Source: Aestuariibius sp. HNIBRBA575 (GTDB lineage: Bacteria > Pseudomonadota > Alphaproteobacteria > Rhodobacterales > Rhodobacteraceae). From it: a DNA stretch of 64,000 nt. The position numbers were made by a program, and so were the translations under genes. Under the pieces are notes generated by a model. It made no database searches and was not told the DNA's origin. It was given only the letters and a program-made list of their open reading frames with translations. Positions 53,972 through 61,979 of the stretch are shown here, one piece after another; the stretch's first letter is position 1, and every line of letters begins with the position of its first letter. The stretch spans positions 833,501-897,500 of the forward strand of contig NZ_CP162414.1 in assembly GCF_040932005.1 (NCBI RefSeq), read 5' to 3'.

Positions 53972-55132
53972 ATGCATTTCGGACTGACCGAAGAACAGGA
54001 CATGATCGCCACCACCGTGCGCACCTTTGTGGAGAAAGAGATTTACCCACATGAAGCAGAGATCGAACGCACAGGCCATGTCCCCGCTGAGCTGGGTCAA
54101 GAGATCAAACAGAAATGCATCGATCTGGGGTTTTATGCCTGCAATTTCCCTGCAGAAGTTGGCGGCGGCGGGCTGAGCCATCTGGATGTCACGCTTGTTG
54201 AGCGGGAATTGGGGCGCGGCAGCATGGCGTTGACGCATTTCTTTGGCCGTCCGCAAAACATCCTGATGGCGTGTAATGCTGAGCAACGCGAACGCTATCT
54301 ATTCCCGGCTGTGCGCGGTGAACGGATGGATGCGCTGGCCATGACCGAACCGGATGCCGGGTCAGATGTGCGGGGCATGAAATGTCAGGCGATCCGCGAC
54401 GGCGGTGACTGGGTGGTCAACGGGTCCAAACATTTCATTTCCGGGGCGGAACACGCGGATTTCTTTATTGTTTTCATCGCAACCGGGGTGGATGACACGC
54501 CCAAAGGCCCCAAAAAACGCATCACCACATTTCTGGTGGATCGCGCCACACCGGGGTTCGAAGTGCGCGAAGGATATCAATCGGTTAGCCACAAAGGGTA
54601 CAAAAACTACATCCTTACCTTTGACGCATGTCGCCTGCCAGATACGCAGGTTCTGGGCGAGATTGATGGCGGTTTTGCCGTGATGAATGAATGGCTTTAT
54701 GCCACGCGCCTGACGGTCGCCGCGTTTTGTGTGGGCCGCGCGCGCCGCTGTTTTGACTATGCGCTGCAATACGCATCGGAACGGTCCCAGTTCGGCCAAC
54801 CGATCGGCAAATTTCAGGGCATCGGGTTTCAGATCGCGGATATGATCACCGAAATTGATGCCGCCGATTGGCTGACATTGGCGGCTGCATGGCGGCTGGA
54901 TCAAAACCTGCCCGCAAATCGTGAAATCGCCAGTGCCAAGCTTTATGCCTCGGAAATGCTGGCGCGGGTGACGGATGCTACATTGCAGGTGTTCGGCGGC
55001 ATGGGGCTGATGGATGATTTCCCGATTGAACGGTTCTGGCGGGATGCGCGTGTGGAACGGATCTGGGATGGGACCAGCGAAATTCAACGCCATATCATCA
55101 GCCGCGATCTGCTGCGCCCGTTGGGGGCCTGA
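53972..55132 (+). CDS. Acyl-CoA dehydrogenase family protein, candidate gamma-butyrobetainyl-CoA dehydrogenase
   Basis: 386 residues with the full ACAD fold: AMTEPDAGSDVRGMKCQAI for FAD and substrate binding, SERSQFGQPIGKFQGIGFQIADM in the third domain, and QVFGGMGLMDDFPIERFWRDAR near the end. In the catalytic motif (usually YEGTSEIQ) this protein has WDGTSEIQ, with Asp366 where the base glutamate normally stands. It starts three bases after the dehydrogenase-thioesterase stop and precedes an acyl-CoA ligase. Substrate assignment rests on that context. Confidence 0.85.
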   Translation: MHFGLTEEQDMIATTVRTFVEKEIYPHEAEIERTGHVPAELGQEIKQKCIDLGFYACNFPAEVGGGGLSHLDVTLVERELGRGSMALTHFFGRPQNILMACNAEQRERYLFPAVRGERMDALAMTEPDAGSDVRGMKCQAIRDGGDWVVNGSKHFISGAEHADFFIVFIATGVDDTPKGPKKRITTFLVDRATPGFEVREGYQSVSHKGYKNYILTFDACRLPDTQVLGEIDGGFAVMNEWLYATRLTVAAFCVGRARRCFDYALQYASERSQFGQPIGKFQGIGFQIADMITEIDAADWLTLAAAWRLDQNLPANREIASAKLYASEMLARVTDATLQVFGGMGLMDDFPIERFWRDARVERIWDGTSEIQRHIISRDLLRPLGA

Positions 55133-55133
55133 G

Positions 55134-57161
55134 ATGCCATTGGCAGCGGGATCGGCCCAACACACAAAACGGGATTTGACGCCGTTGTTGCGCCCCAAAT
55201 CCATTGCGGTTCTGGGATCGGTCTGGGCGGCCAATGTGATTGAGCAATGTGACCGGATCGGATTTGGCGGCGACATCTGGCCGGTGCATCCTACACACGA
55301 TCACATCGGGGCCCGCGCATGTTTTCGCAGCGTGCATGATTTGCCAATGCCGCCGGATGTGACTTTCGTCGGGGTGAACCGCAGCGCCAGCGTGGATGTG
55401 GTGCGGGACCTGTCCGCAATGGGCGCGGGTGGGGCGATTTGTTTTGCCAGCGGCTGGGCCGAAGCTGGCGCGGCGGATTTGCAGGCCGAATTGGTCAGCG
55501 CGGCGGGGGATATGCCCGTTTTGGGACCCAATTGTTACGGCGTGCTGAACCTGCTGGACCGGGCTGTGATCTGGCCCGATCAACACGGCGCATTGCCCTG
55601 TGATCGGGGCGTGGCGATCCTATCCCAAAGCTCTAATATCGCGATCAACCTGACCATGCAGGCGCGTGGATTGCCGATCGCCTATGTGGCTTGCTTGGGC
55701 AATGCTGCACAGGTTGGCATGGCCGAATTGGCCCATGCGATGCTGGCTGATGACCGCGTCACCGCGCTGGGGCTTTATGCAGAAGGGTTCGACGATGCGC
55801 AGGCCATGGCGCAGCTGGCCCAACAGGCCCGCAGAGATGGCAAAGGCATTGTGGTGCTCAAGGCCGGTAAAACAGCAGCCGGGGCGGCGGCGGCCGTGTC
55901 CCATACTGCGGCGCTGGTGGGGGGCGGGGCCGCATCATCGGCGTTTTTGGCGCAATCGGGCATGGGCGAAGTGCGCGATTTGGCGACTTTGATTGAAACG
56001 CTCAAAATCCTGCATGTGCATGGGCCATTGCCGGGGCGGCGGTTGTGTTCCCTGTCCTGTTCGGGGGGCGAGGCGGGGTTGGTTTCTGATCTGGCCGCCG
56101 CCTATGAATTGGAATTTCCGCCTTTGTCTGTGGATCAGACCCAAAAACTGGGCGACATTTTAGGGCCGCTGGTGACCCTGTCGAACCCGCTGGATTATCA
56201 CACCTTTATCTGGGGGGATCTGGATAAAACCGCGGCTGTTTTTGCCCAGACATTGCGCCCATTTGATGCGGGTCTGTTTGTGGTTGATCCCCCGCGCACG
56301 GATCGCTGTGATCCGGCATCATTTAAACCGGCATTGGACGCGATCCAAATGGCGGCCACTGAAACCGGAAAACCTGCCTTTCCGGTGGCAACCTTGCCAG
56401 AAAATTACGACGAAACCTGGATTGGGGGCCAAATCGCCCAAGGGGTGGTGCCCCTATGTGGGCTGGACACGGCCTTGGCCGCGATTGAGGCCGCAAGCCT
56501 GCCCGCACCGCCTGCGTGGCACCCATGGCGGGCCCAACCCGCGCGCGATTGCCTGATGCTGGACGAGGCCGCTGGCAAACAGGTTTTGGCGCAGGCCGGG
56601 ATCGCGGTGCCAAACGGCGTGGTCGCGCCCGATTTGAATGCCTTGGCCCCATTGGCCAAAACCCTAAAACCGCCTTTGGCTCTAAAGGGGCTGGGCTTTG
56701 CCCATAAATCAGACGCTGGTGCGGTGCGGTTGAACGTCACCGATGTGACCGCCCAAGCCGAGATGCAAGGCGCGACCGGCTATCTGGCCGAAGAAATGGT
56801 CACAGGCGCCGTTGCCGAATTGATCATCGCCGTGCAGCGTGACGCGGTGTATGGCGCGACGCTGACGCTGGGATTTGGCGGGGTGCAGGCGGAATTATTG
56901 GCTGATGTGGTGACATTGGTGTTGCCAATTACCCCCTCCGACATTCGCACTGCATTGAACAGGTTGAAACTGGCGCCGCTGCTGCACGGATATCGCGGCA
57001 AACCCGCGGCGGATATCGACGCAGTGGTCGATGTGGCGCTGTTATTGCAGGATCTATTGCATAAATCACCCGACATCGAAGACATTGAAATTAATCCGCT
57101 ATTGGCCTGTGATTCCGGCGCTGTGGCGGTGGACGCGCTCATCCGAAAGGACAAAATATGA
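55134..57161 (+). CDS. ADP-forming acyl-CoA ligase (acetate-CoA ligase family)
   Basis: 675 residues. A CoA-binding Rossmann domain (about 15-115: LLRPKSIAVLGSVWAANVI) is followed by ligase domains with the phosphohistidine-type motif SHTAALVG (H257), then a C-terminal ATP-grasp domain from about 455 (KPPLALKGLGFAHKSDAGAVRLN, and the closing IEINPLL). This is the one-chain ACD layout, unrelated to the AMP-forming CaiC. By position it should activate carnitine, crotonobetaine or gamma-butyrobetaine. It overlaps caiD by ATGA. Confidence 0.87.
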   Translation: MPLAAGSAQHTKRDLTPLLRPKSIAVLGSVWAANVIEQCDRIGFGGDIWPVHPTHDHIGARACFRSVHDLPMPPDVTFVGVNRSASVDVVRDLSAMGAGGAICFASGWAEAGAADLQAELVSAAGDMPVLGPNCYGVLNLLDRAVIWPDQHGALPCDRGVAILSQSSNIAINLTMQARGLPIAYVACLGNAAQVGMAELAHAMLADDRVTALGLYAEGFDDAQAMAQLAQQARRDGKGIVVLKAGKTAAGAAAAVSHTAALVGGGAASSAFLAQSGMGEVRDLATLIETLKILHVHGPLPGRRLCSLSCSGGEAGLVSDLAAAYELEFPPLSVDQTQKLGDILGPLVTLSNPLDYHTFIWGDLDKTAAVFAQTLRPFDAGLFVVDPPRTDRCDPASFKPALDAIQMAATETGKPAFPVATLPENYDETWIGGQIAQGVVPLCGLDTALAAIEAASLPAPPAWHPWRAQPARDCLMLDEAAGKQVLAQAGIAVPNGVVAPDLNALAPLAKTLKPPLALKGLGFAHKSDAGAVRLNVTDVTAQAEMQGATGYLAEEMVTGAVAELIIAVQRDAVYGATLTLGFGGVQAELLADVVTLVLPITPSDIRTALNRLKLAPLLHGYRGKPAADIDAVVDVALLLQDLLHKSPDIEDIEINPLLACDSGAVAVDALIRKDKI

Positions 57162-57943
57162 CTGAGACACCAATCAAAACCCGCCGCGACGGGGGCATCC
57201 TAGAAGTCACGCTAGACCGGCCCAAAGCCAATGCCATTGATTTGGCGACCAGTCGGATCATGGGGCAGGTGTTTCGCGATTTTCGTGACGATGATAGCCT
57301 GCGCGTGGCCATTTTGCGTGCCGAAGGTGATAAGTTTTTCTGCCCCGGTTGGGATTTAAAGGCCGCTGCCGACGGCGACGCTGTGGATGGTGATTATGGG
57401 GTCGGGGGCTTTGGCGGGTTGCAGGAATTGCCGGGGTTGAACAAACCGGTGATTGCGGCGGTGAACGGTATCTGCTGTGGCGGTGGGCTGGAACTGGCGC
57501 TGAGCTGTGATTTGATTGTCGCGTCCCATAATGCCAGCTTTGCCCTGCCGGAAATCCGGTCAGGCACGGTGGCCGATGCCGCATCCTGCAAGCTGCCCAA
57601 ACGCATCCCCTATCACGTGGCGATGGATCTGTTGCTGACAGGGCGGTGGTTTGACCCGGCTGAGGCGCTGCAATGGGGATTGCTGCGACAGGTGACCAGT
57701 CCTGAAACATTGCTGGACTCCGTTTGGGATTTGGCGCGCCTGTTGGATTCTGGTCCTCCGTTGGTGATGGCGGCCATCAAAGAAGTGGTGCGCGAGGCTG
57801 AGGATATGAAGTTTCAGGACGCGATGAACAAAATCACCAAGAGCCAGTTCAAAACCGTTGAGACCCTATATGGGTCCGAGGATCAGTTGGAAGGCGCGCG
57901 TGCCTTTGCCGAAAAACGCGACCCGGTCTGGAAAGGAAAGTAA
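57158..57943 (+). CDS. caiD: Carnitinyl-CoA dehydratase / crotonobetainyl-CoA hydratase
   Basis: 261 residues, the same length as E. coli CaiD. RPKANAIDLATSRIMGQVF, FFCPGWDLKAAADGDA, GGFGGLQELPGLNKPVIAA and the C-terminal AFAEKRDPVWKGK closely follow CaiD. The crotonase acidic residues are E112 (GGGLELALS) and E132 (ALPEIRSGT), matching E111 and E131 of CaiD. It hydrates crotonobetainyl-CoA to carnitinyl-CoA reversibly. It ends the run that starts at the fused dehydrogenase-thioesterase. Confidence 0.9.
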   Translation: MTETPIKTRRDGGILEVTLDRPKANAIDLATSRIMGQVFRDFRDDDSLRVAILRAEGDKFFCPGWDLKAAADGDAVDGDYGVGGFGGLQELPGLNKPVIAAVNGICCGGGLELALSCDLIVASHNASFALPEIRSGTVADAASCKLPKRIPYHVAMDLLLTGRWFDPAEALQWGLLRQVTSPETLLDSVWDLARLLDSGPPLVMAAIKEVVREAEDMKFQDAMNKITKSQFKTVETLYGSEDQLEGARAFAEKRDPVWKGK

Positions 57944-58194
57944 ACGCACAGGCGTCCAATGCGATAATCGTTGAAAGTGAGTCGTTTTCCCAGATCGTCA
58001 TATCGAAGGGCGCGTCGTCAAATTGCCTGTTATTTTTTGAATATTTGGTCAAATTGTCGCGACGGCCAGATGAGTTACCAAATGACTCAAGAAAAGTCGG
58101 TTTTTTTTGCAACTAAACGCATGGTTTAGTGTAACGCGCTGTAAAAACGTACATTTCCGGCATGTGAATTCAGAAATTATATGGTGATGAAATT

Positions 58195-58239
58195 TCACAA
58201 AGTTAGAACATTTGTGACACAAAGCAGAAACGTTTTGTG
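58195..58239. promoter_or_regulatory. Cluster of TTTGTG/CACAAA half-sites
   Basis: TCACAAA-N9-TTTGTGA at 58195-58217 overlaps TTTGTG-A-CACAAA at 58211-58223, and a further TTTTGTGA begins at 58233. Four half-sites in 45 bases suggest cooperative binding by a regulator of the transporter operon. Confidence 0.4.
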
Positions 58240-58271
58240 AAGTTGCAAAGAAATGACCCATTTCGCGCAGT

Positions 58272-58289
58272 TTTTGACACACGTCAAAA
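58272..58289. promoter_or_regulatory. Inverted repeat TTTTGAC-N4-GTCAAAA
   Basis: A perfect 7-bp inverted repeat with the 4-base spacer ACAC, 126 bases before the binding-protein ATG. It overlaps a possible -35 box (TTGACA at 58274-58279), a typical repressor position. Confidence 0.4.
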
Positions 58290-58415
58290 CGCCATGTCTC
58301 GTGGCGTCGTACTTGCCATTTCGGGCACTTCGCCAAAGGATCACACCATTATGACGTGCATTTTATCCGCATGTCTAAGTTCAAGATCCTAAATGGACTG
58401 ACAAGGGAGCTACAC

Positions 58416-60053
58416 ATGACAATCAAAACAACACTCAAGGCGACAACCGCTGCGGCACTGATCGGGATGGGCGGATTGGCCTTTGCTGACGGTCACGCGA
58501 CCCATCCGGTCACCGGCGAAACATTGGCCGCAGAACAGACTTTTGTATACCGGGTTCTGGACGAACATAGTTCCGTCGATCCCGGCATCGTAGAAGACGT
58601 GTCTGGCGCCGAAATCGTGCGCGACCTGTTTGAAGGCCTGATGAACCAAGACGCCGACGGCAATCTGATCCCGGGCGTTGCAACCGGTTTTGACGTTTCC
58701 GACGACAAAATGACCTACACATTCCACCTGCGCCCAGAGGCGAAGTGGTCCAACGGTGAAACCGTCACCGCCAGCGATTTTGAATTCGCATGGAAACGCG
58801 CCGCGACCCCAGAAACCGCATCCCCCTATGCGTGGTATGTTGAACTGATGTCGCTGGAAAACGCATCCCAAATCATCGCGGGCGAAGCCGAACCTGACAG
58901 CCTGGGTGTGACAGCGATTGACGACCAAACGTTAGAAGTCCGCCTGTCCACGCCACTGCCGTATTTCCCGCAGATGACCACACACACCACCACATTCCCC
59001 GTGCCGCAGGCTGTTTTGGCTGAGTATGGCGATGAATGGACCAACCCTGAAAACATCGTGTCCAACGGCGCGTATGTTTTGAAGGAACATATCCCACAGG
59101 AACGGTCCGTGCGCGTGCGCAATGACATGTACTGGAACAACGACGCCACCATCATCAACGAAGTCACAGCCCTGATCATCAATGATGAAAACCAAGCGCT
59201 GACCCGTTTCTTGGCTGGCGAACTGGACCGCACAGAAGTGCCCGCCGGTCAGTTCCCACGTCTAAGCGAAGAGCACCCAGAAGAGGCCGTGAGCTTCCCA
59301 CGTTTGTGTAACTATTATTACACATTCAACCTGCGTGAAGATGGCCCAGAAGCGTTCAAAGACGTGCGTGTCCGTCAGGCGCTGGCCTTGGCTGTGAACC
59401 GCGATGTGATCGTTGAAAACGTGCTGGCCGGTGGTCAGACTGCGGCGTATTCCTTTACGCCCGCTGCGACCGCTGGGTTTGCAACACCAGAGGTCGAAAT
59501 GGCGGCAATGTCCCAAGCGGAACGTGATGCACGTGCGCAGGAATTGCTGGCCGAAGCAGGCTATGGCGAAGACAACCCACTGGCCTTTGAGATGGTTTAT
59601 AACACCTCAGAAGCCCACCGTTCGGTGGCTGTGGCCATGTCCCAGATGTGGAAACAAACACTGGGCGTCGAGGCAACCCTGGCCAACCAAGAATGGCAAA
59701 CCTTCCTCGAAGCCCGCGGCAATGGCGATTTCGAACTGGCCCGTGGCGCATGGTGTGGCGACTATAACGAAGCGTCCACATTCCTGGATCTGCTACAGTC
59801 CGATTCAGGCTATAACGACGCCAAATACGCCAACGCTATGGTGGATGATCTGATGCAGGGCGCACGCACTGCGGATAATCCCCAAGAAAACTACACCAAA
59901 GTAGAAGAGATCATCGCAGCAGAAATGCCCGTGATCCCTGTCTATCACTACGCTGGCGTTTACATGCTGGATGACAGCGTTGTCGGCTCTTGGCCGGTGA
60001 ACAATGTGGAACAGAATTGGTATTCCCGCGATCTGTACAAAGTCGCTGAATAA
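58416..60053 (+). CDS. Peptide-type ABC transporter substrate-binding protein (OppA/MppA-like)
   Basis: 545 residues from the ATG at 58416, after AGGGAGC. The signal peptide is MTIKTTLKATTAAALIGMG-GLAFA. The mature part is the family-5 extracellular solute-binding fold: PEAKWSNGETVTASDFEFAWKRA near residue 110, LSTPLPYFPQMTTH, and VRQALALAVNRDVIVENVL. The length and motifs match OppA/MppA. Ligands may be oligopeptides, but neighbours in the carnitine locus leave other substrates open. First gene of a four-gene importer operon. Confidence 0.92.
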   Translation: MTIKTTLKATTAAALIGMGGLAFADGHATHPVTGETLAAEQTFVYRVLDEHSSVDPGIVEDVSGAEIVRDLFEGLMNQDADGNLIPGVATGFDVSDDKMTYTFHLRPEAKWSNGETVTASDFEFAWKRAATPETASPYAWYVELMSLENASQIIAGEAEPDSLGVTAIDDQTLEVRLSTPLPYFPQMTTHTTTFPVPQAVLAEYGDEWTNPENIVSNGAYVLKEHIPQERSVRVRNDMYWNNDATIINEVTALIINDENQALTRFLAGELDRTEVPAGQFPRLSEEHPEEAVSFPRLCNYYYTFNLREDGPEAFKDVRVRQALALAVNRDVIVENVLAGGQTAAYSFTPAATAGFATPEVEMAAMSQAERDARAQELLAEAGYGEDNPLAFEMVYNTSEAHRSVAVAMSQMWKQTLGVEATLANQEWQTFLEARGNGDFELARGAWCGDYNEASTFLDLLQSDSGYNDAKYANAMVDDLMQGARTADNPQENYTKVEEIIAAEMPVIPVYHYAGVYMLDDSVVGSWPVNNVEQNWYSRDLYKVAE

Positions 60054-60121
60054 GACCTTCTGAAACAGACCCCCGCGTGCCATTTGGGACGCGGGGGTCG
60101 CACATTGTGCGGATTAAACAA

Positions 60122-61045
60122 ATGATCAGCTATATCCTTCGACGGCTTGCCATTGCCGTCCCGACGATCCTGATTTTGATCGTCTTTTCGTTCATTCTGA
60201 TGTATACGGCCCCCGGTGGTCCGTTTAACTCTGAACGTCCTTTACCCCCCGAAGTCATGGCCAATATCGAAGCCAAATTTGGTTTGGATCAGCCCGTCTG
60301 GAAACAAATGCTGGATTATATCTGGCGGATTGTGACCCAGTTCGATTTCGGACCTTCGTTTCAATATACCGACAGAACCGTCAATGACGTGATCGCCCAA
60401 GGGTTCCCTGTGACCCTGACCTATGGGGCCTGGTCCGCATTTGCCGCGTTTGTTGTGGGCGTGACGCTGGGCACCTTTGCCGCGATCCGGCAGAACACTT
60501 GGATCGACTATTTCGCCGTGGGCACATCCATCGGCGCACAGGCGCTGCCAAACTTTGTGATGGCGCCGATTTTGGTGATCATTTTCACCCTATGGCTGGG
60601 CTGGTTGCCCGGTGGCGGCTGGAATGGCGGCCAATGGAACCATGTGATCATGCCGGTGATCGCGCTATCGACGTCCTATATGGCGTCGATCACGCGGATC
60701 ATGCGGTCTTCGATGCTCGAAGTGATGAATTCCAACTTCATCCGCACCGCCCAAGCCAAGGGCCTGCCGATGCGCACCGTAATCCTGCGCCATGCGTTTA
60801 AACCCGCCTTGCTGCCGGTGATTTCCTATCTGGGGCCGGCCATGGTGGGGATGGTGACCGGGTCCGTTGTGGTCGACATCATTTTCTCTACCGGTGGGAT
60901 GGGGCAGTTTTTCGTGAACTCAGCCTTTAACCGGGACTATGCCGTGATCATGGGCATCACCATTCTGGTGGGTGTTTTGACGGTCGCGTTCAACCTGTTG
61001 GTCGATATCCTCTATGCGTGGATCGACCCGAAAATCCGCTACTAA
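60122..61045 (+). CDS. ABC transporter permease, OppB-type
   Basis: 307 residues from the ATG at 60122. Six membrane segments are visible, starting with LAIAVPTILILIVFSFILMY. The EAA loop is FIRTAQAKGLPMRTVILRHAFKPALLP near residue 205. YTAPGGPFNSERPLPPEV and FDFGPSFQYTDRTV are OppB-type periplasmic landmarks. It pairs with the OppC-type permease 12 bases downstream. Confidence 0.92.
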   Translation: MISYILRRLAIAVPTILILIVFSFILMYTAPGGPFNSERPLPPEVMANIEAKFGLDQPVWKQMLDYIWRIVTQFDFGPSFQYTDRTVNDVIAQGFPVTLTYGAWSAFAAFVVGVTLGTFAAIRQNTWIDYFAVGTSIGAQALPNFVMAPILVIIFTLWLGWLPGGGWNGGQWNHVIMPVIALSTSYMASITRIMRSSMLEVMNSNFIRTAQAKGLPMRTVILRHAFKPALLPVISYLGPAMVGMVTGSVVVDIIFSTGGMGQFFVNSAFNRDYAVIMGITILVGVLTVAFNLLVDILYAWIDPKIRY

Positions 61046-61057
61046 GGGGGCTGGGAC

Positions 61058-61978
61058 ATGCTTGCTAATCGTTCAACAGCCGCCAAACTGGCCGAGGCAC
61101 CGTTGCCCGTCCAAGGGCGGTCCCTGTGGCAGGATGCGCGCGGGCGTTTCCTGCGCAACAAAGCGGCGATGATCAGTCTGATCATTCTGGTCGCGATCAT
61201 GGTCTTTGCCTTTTTCGGGCAAATGCTGGCGCAATTTGAACCGGACCATGTGGATTTCAGCCTGATGGGCGCCAATGCCTATCGCGGCGTGCCATCCATT
61301 GAAACCGGCCACTTTTTCGGGGTGGATAATGACGGGCGCGATTTATTTGCGCGCACGGTGATGGGCACCCGGATTTCGTTGCTGGTTGGCATCGTCGGCG
61401 CGTTGGTCGCGGTGGTGTTTGGCACGCTTTATGGGGCCACGGCTGGCTTTGTGGGCGGGCGCACGGATAACTGGATGATGCGCATCGTCGATGTGCTGAT
61501 GTCGATCCCGTTTATGTTTGTGCTGATCCTGATGCTGGTGATCTTTGGCCGGTCTATGCTGATGCTGTTTATCGGCATCGGGATGATTTCGTGGCTGGAT
61601 ATGGCGCGGATTGCGCGGGGGCAGACCCTGACCATCAAAAACAAGGAATTTGTCGAAGCCGCCCATGCGATGGGGGCGTCGCGCGCGATGATTATCCTGC
61701 GTCACATCGTGCCAAATCTGGCTGGGATTGTGATCGTTTATGCGTCGCTTTTGGTGCCGCAAATGATCATCTTTGAAAGCTTCATTTCCTATCTGGGGCT
61801 GGGCATTCAGGAACCGGCCACATCGCTGGGCGCGTTGCTGCAAGGGGGCGTGGCACAGATCCACAATAAGACCCCGTGGATGCTGGCCTTTCCGCTGGGC
61901 TCTTTCCTTGTGACGTTGTTTGCGTTGTTCTTTGTGGGCGATGGCCTGCGGGACGCGCTTGATCCAAAGGACCGCTGA
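61058..61978 (+). CDS. ABC transporter permease, OppC-type
   Basis: 306 residues, after AAGGGGGCTGGGAC. It has the OppC N-terminal helix (RFLRNKAAMISLIILVAIMVFAFF), HFFGVDNDGRDLFARTVMGTR before the core, and the EAA loop FVEAAHAMGASRAMIILRHIVPN. GLGIQEPATSLGALL is also typical of OppC. It partners the upstream OppB-type permease; the fused ATPase begins two bases after its stop. Confidence 0.92.
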   Translation: MLANRSTAAKLAEAPLPVQGRSLWQDARGRFLRNKAAMISLIILVAIMVFAFFGQMLAQFEPDHVDFSLMGANAYRGVPSIETGHFFGVDNDGRDLFARTVMGTRISLLVGIVGALVAVVFGTLYGATAGFVGGRTDNWMMRIVDVLMSIPFMFVLILMLVIFGRSMLMLFIGIGMISWLDMARIARGQTLTIKNKEFVEAAHAMGASRAMIILRHIVPNLAGIVIVYASLLVPQMIIFESFISYLGLGIQEPATSLGALLQGGVAQIHNKTPWMLAFPLGSFLVTLFALFFVGDGLRDALDPKDR

Positions 61979-61979
61979 T

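Larger units (their letters stand above)
57944..58415 (+). other. Intergenic region upstream of the peptide-type ABC transporter
   Basis: 472 AT-rich bases without a gene. It holds several inverted repeats: ACTAAAC-N5-GTTTAGT at 58112-58130, a TTTGTG/CACAAA cluster at 58195-58239, and TTTTGAC-N4-GTCAAAA at 58272-58289. The last includes a TTGACA that could serve as a -35 box. No clear terminator for the caiD operon is seen apart from an isolated T-run near 58101-58108. Confidence 0.55.
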
